A DNA stretch of 64,000 bases, taken from assembly GCA_046349155.1 (NCBI GenBank), contig JAXMCW010000007.1:118094-182093 (forward strand), given 5' to 3'. The notes beneath the pieces were generated by a model. The model did no database searches. It was not told the origin of the DNA and was given only the letters and a program-made list of their open reading frames with translations. This document shows, piece by piece, positions 9,244-17,771 of the stretch. How positions within the stretch are numbered: position 1 is the stretch's first letter; every line of letters starts with the position of its first letter. Both the position numbers and the translations under genes were made by a program. The stretch is from Alsobacter sp046349155. Lineage in GTDB: Bacteria; Pseudomonadota; Alphaproteobacteria; Rhizobiales; Beijerinckiaceae.

Positions 9244-9948
9244 ATGCCCACTCTCGACCGCCGCGCCGCCTTGAGGGCCGCCCTCGTCGACGCCACCCGC
9301 GCGATCATCCGGGAGCGCGGCCTGCAGGGCGTGAAGGCCCGCGACGTCGCCGCCGGCGCGGGCTGCGCGCTCGGGGCGATCTACCAGGCGTTTCCGGACC
9401 TTGACGCGCTGGTCCTGGCCGCCAACGAGGTCACGCTGGAAGCCATCGAGGCGCATCTTTCGGCCTTTGCCTGCCCGGACGCCGCAGGGCTTGCCCGGCC
9501 GGACGACCCGCCTGAGCTGCTGCGCTTCCTGACGCTCGCCTTCGGCTATCTCGATTTCGCCGCCGGCCACCGGGCGCTCTGGCGCGCCCTGTTCGAGCAC
9601 AGGATGGCGCATGGCGGCGACGTGCCGCGGGAGTTCTCCGAGCGGCTGGCGCGCCTCTTCCTGGTGGTCGAGGATCCCTTGCAGGGCCTTCGTCCGGAGC
9701 TGCAGGACGAGGACCGTGCGCGGCTGGCGCGGACCCTTTTCTCGGCGGTGCACGGCGTCGTGGTGCTGGGCCTGGAGGAGAAGCTCGCCTCGCTCCCCGC
9801 GGAGGCGTTGCGCCTGCAGCTCGGGCTGCTCGTTGGCGCCCTGGTGCGCGGCCTGGCCGCAGGGCCGGATGCACCGCGCTCGCACGTCTCCCGCGCGCCG
9901 CGCGTTCCGTCCCGCCAGCGACCTTCACGCAAGCCGACACGACGCTGA
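9244..9948 (+). CDS. TetR-family transcriptional regulator
   Basis: This 234-residue repressor has a TetR_N helix-turn-helix at about residues 10-55 (ARDVAAGAGCALGAIYQAFPDLDALV) and an all-helical ligand-binding C-terminal domain with a conserved RALFEHRM segment. The ATG at 9244 directly precedes the domain; an upstream in-frame start at 9169 would run through two operator palindromes and is rejected. The Shine-Dalgarno is poor. The three palindromes upstream imply autoregulation and control of pspA-yiaAB. The inducing ligand is unknown; membrane-active compounds are plausible given the target genes. Confidence 0.88.
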   Translation: MPTLDRRAALRAALVDATRAIIRERGLQGVKARDVAAGAGCALGAIYQAFPDLDALVLAANEVTLEAIEAHLSAFACPDAAGLARPDDPPELLRFLTLAFGYLDFAAGHRALWRALFEHRMAHGGDVPREFSERLARLFLVVEDPLQGLRPELQDEDRARLARTLFSAVHGVVVLGLEEKLASLPAEALRLQLGLLVGALVRGLAAGPDAPRSHVSRAPRVPSRQRPSRKPTRR

Positions 9949-10063
9949 TCCGACGCGCCGTGCCGCACTTCGCGCGCCTCGGCAGCGCCCGGCTGGCCTT
10001 GTTGCGGAGACCCGGCTGCGCCTATCGTCGGGCCCATGCGCCGCAACCGAGGGGAGCCTGCCG

Positions 10064-11353
10064 ATGTTCGATGTCCTGGTCCGCAACGCCAACCTGCCCG
10101 ACGGGCGCAGCGGCATCGACATCGGCGTCGCCGGGGGCCGGATCGCCGCCGTGGGAGCCAATCTCGGCGGCGAGGCGGGGCGCGTGATCGACGCGACGGG
10201 ACGGCTGGTCTCGCCGCCCTTCATCGATCCGCATTTCCACATGGACGCGACCCTCTCGCTCGGCATCCCGCGCCTCAACCGCTCGGGCACCCTGCTGGAG
10301 GGCATCGCGCTCTGGGGCGAGCTCAAGCAGCAGATCACCGTCGAGGCGCTGGTCGAACGCGCGTTGCGCTATTGCGACCTCGCGGTGACCCAGGGGCTCC
10401 TCGCCATCCGCAGCCACGTCGACGTGAGCGACACGAGGCTGATCACGGCGCAGGCCCTGATCGAGGTGCGCGAAAGGGTGAAGCCCTATATCGACCTGCA
10501 GCTCGTCGCCTTCCCGCAGGACGGCTACCTGCGCGCGCCGGGCGCGGTCGAGCTCCTCGACCGCTCGCTCGACATGGGCCTCGACATCGTCGGGGGCATC
10601 CCGCATTTCGAGCGCACGATGGAGGATGGCGCGGAGAGCCTGAAACGGCTGTGCCGCATCGCCGCCGAGCGCGGCCTGCCCGTCGACATCCATTGCGACG
10701 AGACGGACGACCCGCTCTCGCGCCATGTCGAGACGCTCGCGGCCGAGACGGTGCGGCACGGCCTGCAGGGCCGCGTGGCCGCCTCTCACTGCACCTCGAT
10801 GCATTCGATGGACAACTACTACGTGTCCAAGCTCATCCCGCTCATCGCGGAGGCGCGGCTCGACGTCATCCCCAACCCGCTCATCAACATCACGCTGCAG
10901 GGCCGGCACGACACCTATCCCCGGCGCCGTGGCATGACCCGCGTACCCGAGCTGATGGCGGCGGGCGTGAACGTCGCCCTGGGTCATGACTGCGTGATGG
11001 ACCCCTGGTACTCGATGGGGTCGGGCGACATGCTCGAGGTGGCGCACATGGCGGTCCACGCCGCGCCCATGACGTCGCTGGACGGCATCCGCTCGCTCTA
11101 TTCGGCCATCACCGTGAATTCCGCGAGGGCGATGCGCCTCGAGGGCTACGGCCTCGAGGCGGGCTGCCATGCCGACCTCGTGGTGCTGCAGGCGCGCGAC
11201 CCGATCGAGGCCATCCGCCTCAAGGCCAACCGCCTCCTCGTGATGCGCCGCGGCACGATCCTGGCGGAGAACCCGCCGCGCATCGCGCGGCTGCATCTCG
11301 ACGGGCGCCCGGGCGAGGTCGACGCCGCCGCCTACGCGCCGCGCCTGTCGTGA
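10064..11353 (+). CDS. codA: Cytosine deaminase-like amidohydrolase
   Basis: The 429-residue protein aligns closely with E. coli CodA, which deaminates cytosine to uracil. Every catalytic residue is shifted by exactly four: H57, H59, H210, E213, H242 and D309 correspond to CodA H61, H63, H214, E217, H246 and D313, with Q152 for Q156. The residue after the metal Asp, D314 in CodA and a known specificity position, is C310 here, so the preferred ring may differ (isocytosine or a related amino-azine). The ATG at 10064 has GGGGAG upstream and starts the conserved N-terminal strand; a longer in-frame extension overlaps the TetR gene and is rejected. It heads a cluster with a nucleoside-type ABC importer and an amidase. 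Confidence 0.85.
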   Translation: MFDVLVRNANLPDGRSGIDIGVAGGRIAAVGANLGGEAGRVIDATGRLVSPPFIDPHFHMDATLSLGIPRLNRSGTLLEGIALWGELKQQITVEALVERALRYCDLAVTQGLLAIRSHVDVSDTRLITAQALIEVRERVKPYIDLQLVAFPQDGYLRAPGAVELLDRSLDMGLDIVGGIPHFERTMEDGAESLKRLCRIAAERGLPVDIHCDETDDPLSRHVETLAAETVRHGLQGRVAASHCTSMHSMDNYYVSKLIPLIAEARLDVIPNPLINITLQGRHDTYPRRRGMTRVPELMAAGVNVALGHDCVMDPWYSMGSGDMLEVAHMAVHAAPMTSLDGIRSLYSAITVNSARAMRLEGYGLEAGCHADLVVLQARDPIEAIRLKANRLLVMRRGTILAENPPRIARLHLDGRPGEVDAAAYAPRLS

Positions 11354-11666
11354 GCCGTCGCTCCCTTCGCCGCCCGGCTTCCGCGGCACGGCGAGCGCGG
11401 CCAGGGCCTGCCCGGGCCCGCCCCGCGCTCTCCCCTCGGCGTCGCCGCCGCTGTCCCCGCACGGACGATTCTTGAGGAGAACCCGCTTTCATCGCCCGGG
11501 AGCGCAACGCCCAACCTGCTGAAACTCCTGCGGCAATGCCCGATTTCCGGGCTTGCGCTGCCCACGGCCTCGGCTTGACTCGCGCTCTGCCCCGTCTGAC
11601 CTTTGACCATCCAGTCAGGCGTGGCCCGCGGGGGGAGACGCCTGCCATGACAAAGGGAGTCGGGGC
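11354..11666. other. Intergenic region before BMP gene, with possible operator
   Basis: This 313-base gap holds no gene I can support. At 11603-11617 lies TTGACCATCCAGTCA, an imperfect palindrome (TGAC-N6-GTCA) that partly resembles the RutR-type pyrimidine operator TTGACCA-NN-TGGTCAA. A TTGACT at about 11575 could be a -35 element. The transporter genes may therefore have their own promoter under nucleobase control; this is inference from a partial match. Confidence 0.35.
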
Positions 11667-12650
11667 ATGTCAGGCGGATTTTCAAGGCGCACGTTCCTCG
11701 CGTCGTCAGCGGCGGCGGGCGTCGCCCTCGCCCATCGCGAGGCCTTCGCGCAGGGCGCCAAGCTGAAGGTGGCGGGCATCCACGCCTCGCCCGTGGAGAA
11801 CGCCTGGAACTCGCGCCTCCACCAGGCCATGCAGGACGCCGCCAAGGAGGGCGTGATCGAGTACGTCTTCTCCGAGGGCGTCTCGGGCACGGACTATCCC
11901 CGCGCCATGCGCGAATATGCCGAGCAGGGGGCCCAGCTCATCGTGGGCGAGTCCTACGCGGTCGAGAACGAGGCCCGGCAGGTGGCGGCCGACTATCCGA
12001 AGACCGCCTTCCTGATGGGCTCGAGCGGCAAGGAATCCGGCGACAATTTCGGCGTGTTCGGCACCTGGAACCATGAGGCGGCCTATCTCGCGGGCATGCT
12101 CGCCGCCCCGCTCAGCAAGAGCGGGAAGTTCGGCGCGGTGGGCGCCATCCCGATCCCCGAGGTCAACATCCTCATCAACGCCTTCCGGGCCGGCGTGAAG
12201 GAGAGCCGGCCCGACGCGAAGTTCCTGATCGGGTTCATCGGCACGTTCTTCGATCCGCCGAAGGCCCGTGAATCGGGCCTTGCCCAGATCGACGCCGGCG
12301 CGGACATCCTGTTCGGCGAGCGCATCGGCACGGCGGACGCAGCGAAGGAGAAGGGCATCAAGTCCGTGGGCTCCCTCATCGACTACACGCCGCGCTACCC
12401 GCAGACCGTGTTCGCCAACGCCATGTGGTATTTCCGCCCGATCCTCAATGGGGCCATCGCCGACGTGAAGGCGGGCAAGAAGACCGGCAAGGACTACAGC
12501 GCCTTCAGCTTCATGAAGGAAGGCGGCAACGACATCGTCTTCGAGAAATCGATGGTGCCGGCCGACACCGTCGCCAAGATGGAAGCCAAGCGCGCCGCCA
12601 TCAAGGCCGGCAGCTTCACCGTGCCGGTCGACCCGGCCGAGCCGACCTGA
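11667..12650 (+). CDS. BMP/PnrA-family ABC transporter substrate-binding protein
   Basis: The periplasmic receptor begins with a twin-arginine signal (SRRTFLASSAAAG, cleavage near AFAQG). The mature part has the BMP-family pattern: early strand LKVAGIHASPVENAWNS, the YAEQGAQLIVGESYA segment and GADILFGERIGTADAAKEKGIKSVGSLID. Members bind nucleosides or related ring compounds. At 327 residues the length is normal. It precedes the amidase, double ATPase and two permeases of the same importer. Export through Tat means folding, or ligand loading, occurs before translocation. A strong hairpin follows the stop codon. Confidence 0.88.
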   Translation: MSGGFSRRTFLASSAAAGVALAHREAFAQGAKLKVAGIHASPVENAWNSRLHQAMQDAAKEGVIEYVFSEGVSGTDYPRAMREYAEQGAQLIVGESYAVENEARQVAADYPKTAFLMGSSGKESGDNFGVFGTWNHEAAYLAGMLAAPLSKSGKFGAVGAIPIPEVNILINAFRAGVKESRPDAKFLIGFIGTFFDPPKARESGLAQIDAGADILFGERIGTADAAKEKGIKSVGSLIDYTPRYPQTVFANAMWYFRPILNGAIADVKAGKKTGKDYSAFSFMKEGGNDIVFEKSMVPADTVAKMEAKRAAIKAGSFTVPVDPAEPT

Positions 12651-12672
12651 GCCCGGCCGCATCCGGGCAACG

Positions 12673-12705
12673 GGCCCGGCCCCGCGCCTGCCGCGGGACC
12701 GGGCC
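12673..12705 (+). other. Stem-loop after binding-protein gene
   Basis: A 14-base stem with one mismatch (12673-12686 with 12692-12705) closes a 5-base loop, 22 bases after the BMP stop. There is no T-run, so it more likely protects the receptor mRNA or attenuates distal genes than fully terminates. Confidence 0.5.
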
Positions 12706-12726
12706 GGCTTTCGCAGGGGCCGCCGC

Positions 12727-14163
12727 GTGACATCAGCCTCCGAGCCCGACGACGGCCAGGCGCTGGCGACAGCCATCGCGGACGGACGCGTGTCGGCGCT
12801 CGCCGCGATGGAGGCCTCCCTTGCCCGAGCCGAGGAGCTGCGCGGCCTCGGGGCCATCGCCTGGATGGACGCGGGTCTCGGCCGTGCCGGCGCCCAGGCC
12901 TGGGACGAGCGAGGCCGCGAACGGGACGGAGGCCCGGCCGGACGCCCGGCCTTCGCCGGGGTCCCCTTCCTGATGAAGGATCTCGGCTCGGCCGCGGCGG
13001 GCCTCGCCATGCGCTTCGGCACGGCTCAGCCGCCCGTCACGGCCGCGCAGGACAGCGACCTCGCCGCCCGCCTGCGCGCCGCGGGCCTCGTGCCCTACGG
13101 CCTCACCACCGTCCCGGAGCTGGGCCTGGCTTTGTCGAGCGAGCCGCCGGCCGGGCCCGTCGCCCGCAACCCCTTCGATCCCGCCCGCACGCCCGGCGGC
13201 TCGTCCGGCGGCGCCGCCGCTGCCGTGGCCTCCGGCATCGTCGCGCTGGCGCACGCCACGGACGCCGGCGGCTCCATCCGCGTTCCCGCCGCCTGCTGCG
13301 GCCTCGTCGGGCTGAAGCCGACGCGGGGAGCCACCCCAGGCGGCCCCGATTTCGGCAACCACCTCGCCGGCCTCGCCAGCGAGTTCGCCGTCACGCGCTC
13401 GCTGCGGGACGCCGCGGCGCTGCTGGACGGCGTGGCCGGGCGGGGGCGTGGCCCCGCGCCCGATCCGGCGCTGGGCGGCCCTGCCGTCGCGGCGATCGAG
13501 CGGGAGCCGCCGCCCCTGCGCGTCGTCCTGCTGGAGGATGCCGGTCCCGACATGCCGATCGCCCCGGAGATCGTCGAGGCGGTCCGTCACGCCGGGCGCA
13601 TCTTCGCCCAGGCCGGGCACGCGGTCGGCATCCTGCGCTCGTCCGACCTGTTGCCTCACGCGGGCGTGGCGGGCGACGTGTTCGGCGCTGTCGTGGCGGT
13701 CAACATCGCGCGGCTGTTCGGGCCGACGCCCGAGGGCCTGTCCCCTGTCGCGTGCGCCTTCGCGCGGCAGGGTGCGGAGATGCCGGCCACGAGACTGCAG
13801 GAGCTCGAGCTCGCCGCCGTCAGGATCGCCCATGCCCTGTGGCGGCTCTTCGAGGCCGCGGACCTCATCGTCGGGCCCATGCTCAGCGGCCCTCCCCTGC
13901 CCATCGGCAGCTTCCCCGTGGACCACGGGGATCCCGGGCTCCACCTGCGGCGCATGGCGGCCTTCGCGCCCTATGCCGCGCTCGCAAACGTCGCGGGCGT
14001 ACCCGCGCTCTCCGTGCCGCACGGACGCTCCGGCGGGCTGCCGCTCGCCGTGCAGCTGCTGGGGCCCATGGGATCCGACGTGCGCCTGCTTCAGGCCGCC
14101 CGCATCCTCCAGCGCGCCGTGCCCTGGCGCTTCGGGAAGACCGTCGCGGGGCTGCCCGCATGA
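12727..14163 (+). CDS. Amidase (amidase signature family)
   Basis: A 478-residue hydrolase with the Ser-cisSer-Lys triad of the amidase signature family: K84 (FLMKDLG), S159 in the Gly/Ser loop TPGGSSGGAAAA and nucleophile S183 (DAGGSIRVPAA); the 75 and 24 residue spacings equal those in known members. It cleaves carbon-nitrogen bonds in carboxamides or carbamates. The start is GTG at 12727. The stop overlaps the next ATG (ATGA), so translation is coupled to the transporter ATPase. Its place between receptor and ATPase genes suggests it handles the imported ligand or a ring-opened product such as a ureido acid or carbamate; the substrate is not known. Confidence 0.85.
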   Translation: MTSASEPDDGQALATAIADGRVSALAAMEASLARAEELRGLGAIAWMDAGLGRAGAQAWDERGRERDGGPAGRPAFAGVPFLMKDLGSAAAGLAMRFGTAQPPVTAAQDSDLAARLRAAGLVPYGLTTVPELGLALSSEPPAGPVARNPFDPARTPGGSSGGAAAAVASGIVALAHATDAGGSIRVPAACCGLVGLKPTRGATPGGPDFGNHLAGLASEFAVTRSLRDAAALLDGVAGRGRGPAPDPALGGPAVAAIEREPPPLRVVLLEDAGPDMPIAPEIVEAVRHAGRIFAQAGHAVGILRSSDLLPHAGVAGDVFGAVVAVNIARLFGPTPEGLSPVACAFARQGAEMPATRLQELELAAVRIAHALWRLFEAADLIVGPMLSGPPLPIGSFPVDHGDPGLHLRRMAAFAPYAALANVAGVPALSVPHGRSGGLPLAVQLLGPMGSDVRLLQAARILQRAVPWRFGKTVAGLPA

Positions 14164-15674
14164 GCGACGCGCCCGTCCTGCGACTGGAGGGCGTCACCAA
14201 GCGCTTCGGCGCGCTGGTCGCCAACCAGGACATCAGCCTCACGCTCGCTCGCGGCGAGATCCTGGCCCTGCTGGGCGAGAACGGCGCGGGCAAGACGACC
14301 TTGATGAACATTCTGTTCGGCCACTACACGGCCGACGAAGGCCGCGTCGTGGTCGACGGACGGGACCTGCCGCCCGGACAGCCGCGCGCGGCCATCGAGG
14401 CCGGCATCGGCATGGTGCACCAGCACTTCACCCTCGCCGGCAATCTCAGCGTGCTCGACAACGTGATGGCGGGCACCGAAAGCCTGCTGCGGCCGCGCTC
14501 CGACCGCGCCGCCGGTCGCGCCCGCCTGCGCGCCATCGCGGAGCGCTTCGGCCTCGCGGTGGAGCCCGACGCGCTGGTGGCGGACCTCTCGGTGGGCGAG
14601 CGCCAGCGCGTCGAAATCCTCAAGGCTCTTTATCGCGACGCCCGCGTGCTCATCCTCGACGAGCCCACGGCCGTGCTGACGCCGCAGGAGGCGGACACCC
14701 TCTTCTCCACCTTGCGCGGCATGGCCGCCCAGGGGCTCTCGCTGATCTTCATCTCCCACAAGCTGCACGAGGTGCTGGGCCATGCGGACCGCGTCGTCGT
14801 GCTGCGTGCCGGCCGTGTCGTCGCCGAGCGGCGCGCGGCGGCGACGACGCGCGAGGAACTCGCGGAGCTGATGGTCGGCCGGCGCGTCACGCGGCCCGTG
14901 CGCGAACGGCTGGAGGCCGGCGCCGTCGTGCTCCGGGCCAGCCGGCTGTCGGCCGCGCGCGGCGGCAAGTCCCTCGACAGCCTGGACTTCGAGGTCCGCG
15001 CCCGCGAGACTCTGGGCATCATCGGTGTCTCCGGCAACGGACAGGCCCTGCTCGGCGAACTCGTCGGCGGGCTGCTCGAACCCTCCGACGGACGCCTCGA
15101 GCTCTTCGGCGATGAGGTTGCCTCGCCGACGCCGCGCGGCTTCATTGCGGCGGGCGTCGGACGCATTCCCGAGGATCGCCACGCGAGCGGCGCCATCGGC
15201 GACATGACGATCTGGGAAAACGCTGTGCTGGAGCGCATCCGCACGCCCGCCTTCTCGACGCGCGGCCTCGTGCGGCGAGTGGCGGCCCGGGCCTTCGCGC
15301 AGCGCGTGATCGAGCGCTTCGACGTGCGCGGCGGCAAGCCGGACTCGCCCATCCGCCTGCTCTCGGGCGGCAACATGCAGAAGCTGATCCTGGGCCGCAA
15401 CCTCGCGGAGACGCCGCGCCTGCTCGTCGCCGCCCAGCCGACGCGCGGGCTCGACGAGGGCGCGGTGGCCGCCGTCCACGCCGAGATCCTGGCCGCGCGG
15501 GCGGCGGGCGCAGGGGTCCTGCTGATCTCGGAGGATCTCGACGAGGTCCTGGCGCTCGCCGACCGCGTCCAGGCCATCGTGAAGGGGCGCCTGTCACCCT
15601 CGATCCCGGTCGAGGAGGCCGACCCGCGGCGCCTCGGCCTGATGATGGCGGGCCTGTGGGGCGAGGCCGCCTGA
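14160..15674 (+). CDS. BMP-type ABC importer, double ATP-binding subunit
   Basis: The 504-residue cytoplasmic subunit carries two nucleotide-binding domains. The first has a full Walker A (GENGAGKTT, 39-47), signature LSVGERQRVEILKALYRDA and Walker B LILDEPTAV. The second has the altered Walker A-like GVSGNGQ and signature LLSGGNMQKLILGRNL, as is normal for RbsA/YufO-type proteins. It powers uptake of the ligand delivered by the BMP receptor. The ATG overlaps the amidase stop by four bases and its own stop overlaps the permease ATG by one base. Confidence 0.92.
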   Translation: MSDAPVLRLEGVTKRFGALVANQDISLTLARGEILALLGENGAGKTTLMNILFGHYTADEGRVVVDGRDLPPGQPRAAIEAGIGMVHQHFTLAGNLSVLDNVMAGTESLLRPRSDRAAGRARLRAIAERFGLAVEPDALVADLSVGERQRVEILKALYRDARVLILDEPTAVLTPQEADTLFSTLRGMAAQGLSLIFISHKLHEVLGHADRVVVLRAGRVVAERRAAATTREELAELMVGRRVTRPVRERLEAGAVVLRASRLSAARGGKSLDSLDFEVRARETLGIIGVSGNGQALLGELVGGLLEPSDGRLELFGDEVASPTPRGFIAAGVGRIPEDRHASGAIGDMTIWENAVLERIRTPAFSTRGLVRRVAARAFAQRVIERFDVRGGKPDSPIRLLSGGNMQKLILGRNLAETPRLLVAAQPTRGLDEGAVAAVHAEILAARAAGAGVLLISEDLDEVLALADRVQAIVKGRLSPSIPVEEADPRRLGLMMAGLWGEAA

Positions 15675-16723
15675 TGCGCCTGGAACGCCGCGCCCACGTC
15701 CCCGTCGCGCTCGCCGTCGCCGCACCGCTCGGCGCGGTCCTCGTCGCCCTGCTGGTCGCAGGCGGCCTGATCGCGCTGTCGGGGGCCTCGGTCTGGGCCG
15801 CCTACCAGCGCATCGTCATCGGCGCGCTGGGCTCGCAGCTCTCCGTCACCGAGACCCTGATCCGCACGACGCCCCTCATCCTCACCGGCCTGGCGGCCGC
15901 CGTCGCCTTCCGGGCGCGGGTCTGGAACATCGGGGCCGAGGGGCAGTTCTACCTCGGCGCGATCGTGGCGGCGGCGCTCGGCTCCAAGGCCGGCCTGCAC
16001 TGGCCCTCCGCCGCGCTCATCCCGACGCTGATGCTGGCAGGCGCCGTGGCGGGCGCGGTCTTCCTGCTCCTCCCCCTGGCGCTGCGGCTGCGCTTCGGGG
16101 TGGACGAGGTCGTGACGACGTTGCTCCTCAACTTCGTCGCGGTGCTCTTCGTCTCGATGATGATCGAGGGACCGCTCAAGGACCCCCTCGCCTTCGGCTG
16201 GCCGCAATCCGTGCCGGTCGTGCCGGATGCTCAGCTCACCAAGCTCGTGCCGCGCTCGCGGCTCCATGTGGGGCTGCTCGTGGCCATCGGCCTCGCCGTG
16301 CTGGTCGCCGTGGTCCAGGCGCGCACCGTGTTCGGCCTGGAGACCCGTGCGGCCGGCCTCAATCCCGCCGCGGCGCGCTTCGCGGGCGTCTCCCTCGTCG
16401 GCGTCACCATCGCCGTGGCCTGCATCTCCGGCGGACTTGCCGGGCTCGCGGGAGCCATCGAGGTGATGGGCGTGAAGGGCTACGTCACCAAGGACCTCTC
16501 GCCCGGCTACGGCTACACGGGGATCGTGGTGGCGATGCTGGCCAACCTGAACCCGATCGGCGTGGTGGCCTCCGCGCTCTTCGTGGCCGTGATGTTCGTG
16601 GGCTCGGACGGCATGAGCCGGGCGCTCGGCGTGCCGAGCTTCATCGCCGACGTCATCGTCTCCCTCTCGCTCCTCACCATGCTCGTGGCCCTGCTCCTCG
16701 TGCAGTACCGGATCCGCCGCTGA
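15674..16723 (+). CDS. BMP-type ABC importer permease 1
   Basis: A 349-residue integral inner-membrane protein of the BPD_transp_2 family with eight or more hydrophobic helices. Landmarks are the VWNIGAEGQFYLGA and GFVVDEVVTTLLLNF-like segments common to nucleoside permeases (YufP type). Start and stop overlap neighbouring genes by one base each (TGATG), so subunits are made in a fixed ratio. Together with the next permease it forms the heterodimeric channel for the BMP/ATPase system. Confidence 0.9.
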   Translation: MRLERRAHVPVALAVAAPLGAVLVALLVAGGLIALSGASVWAAYQRIVIGALGSQLSVTETLIRTTPLILTGLAAAVAFRARVWNIGAEGQFYLGAIVAAALGSKAGLHWPSAALIPTLMLAGAVAGAVFLLLPLALRLRFGVDEVVTTLLLNFVAVLFVSMMIEGPLKDPLAFGWPQSVPVVPDAQLTKLVPRSRLHVGLLVAIGLAVLVAVVQARTVFGLETRAAGLNPAAARFAGVSLVGVTIAVACISGGLAGLAGAIEVMGVKGYVTKDLSPGYGYTGIVVAMLANLNPIGVVASALFVAVMFVGSDGMSRALGVPSFIADVIVSLSLLTMLVALLLVQYRIRR

Positions 16724-17664
16724 TGGACGCCCTCGAGATCTTCGCGACGGCAGGCCTGTGGGCCGCGGTCCTGCGCATCGCCACCCCGCTCATCTTCGGC
16801 ACGCTCGGCGCGCTGCTGTGTGAACGCGCGGGCGTGCTGAACCTCGGCATCGAGGGCGTCATGACCTTCGGCGCCATGGTCGGCTGGCTCACGGTGTTCA
16901 AGGGCGGCGACCTCTGGACGGGGCTCGCCGCGGCCGCCGCCTGCGGCGCGCTGTTCGGGCTTCTCCATGCCGCGATGACCGTGCAGCTCGGCCTCTCGCA
17001 GCACGTGACGGGTCTCGGCATCACGCTCTTCGCCTCCAGCCTGTCCTACTACGTGTTCCGGCTGGTGGTGCCGGTGCAGGGCACGCCGCCCACCGTCAAG
17101 CCCTTCCAGGTGCTGAAGATCCCCGTCCTGTCCGACCTGCCCTTCCTCGGCGAGGCGCTGTTCGCGCAGACCGCGCCGACCTACCTCGCCATCGCGCTGG
17201 CGGCGGCGGCGACCTATGTCCTCGCCCGCACGCCCGTCGGGCTCGCCGTCCGCATCGTCGGGGAGAACCCGCACGCCGCGGAGGCGCAGGGCATCGATCC
17301 CGTCGCGGTGCGCTACGGCGCGGTGGTGGCGGGGTCGGCGCTGATGGGGCTCGGCGGGGCCTTCCTCACGCTTTCCGCCTTCAACAGCTTCTTCCCCACG
17401 ATGATCCAGGGCCGGGGCTGGGTCTGCATCGCCCTCGTCGTCTTCGCCTCCTGGAAGCCGCAGCGCGCCCTCTTCGGCGCGATCCTCTTCGCTCTGTTCG
17501 ACGCCTACCAGCTGCGCCTGCAGCACATCGTCGGCAAGGCCGTGCCCTACCAGGTCTTCCTGATGATCCCCTACCTCATGTCCATCGCGGCGCTGCTGCT
17601 CATCGCGCGGCGCGCCCGGGTGCCGCAGGCGCTGATGCAGCCCTTCCACCGCGGCGCCCGCTGA
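16723..17664 (+). CDS. BMP-type ABC importer permease 2
   Basis: This 313-residue inner-membrane permease (YufQ type) has the conserved L-C-E-R-A-G-V-L-N-L-G-I-E-G-V-M motif near residue 30 and a second RGWVCIALVVFASWKP segment in the C-terminal third, typical of nucleoside or BMP-coupled permeases. It starts within the stop of permease 1 and closes the operon; the next gene begins 107 bases later with its own ribosome site. Confidence 0.9.
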   Translation: MDALEIFATAGLWAAVLRIATPLIFGTLGALLCERAGVLNLGIEGVMTFGAMVGWLTVFKGGDLWTGLAAAAACGALFGLLHAAMTVQLGLSQHVTGLGITLFASSLSYYVFRLVVPVQGTPPTVKPFQVLKIPVLSDLPFLGEALFAQTAPTYLAIALAAAATYVLARTPVGLAVRIVGENPHAAEAQGIDPVAVRYGAVVAGSALMGLGGAFLTLSAFNSFFPTMIQGRGWVCIALVVFASWKPQRALFGAILFALFDAYQLRLQHIVGKAVPYQVFLMIPYLMSIAALLLIARRARVPQALMQPFHRGAR

Positions 17665-17771
17665 GACGCCTCTCGGCCGCGCCTGCGGCGACCCGCCTTG
17701 TGAAGGATCAATGACAAGGTCGTCCCGTGGGTCGACCTTCCTCCAAACTTGGCCGCAGAGGGGACACGCCG

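Noticed and set aside
12673..12705. Intrinsic terminator after the BMP gene (and the four similar hairpins)
   Set aside because: None has a T-run and each is inside an operon whose downstream genes need the same transcript.
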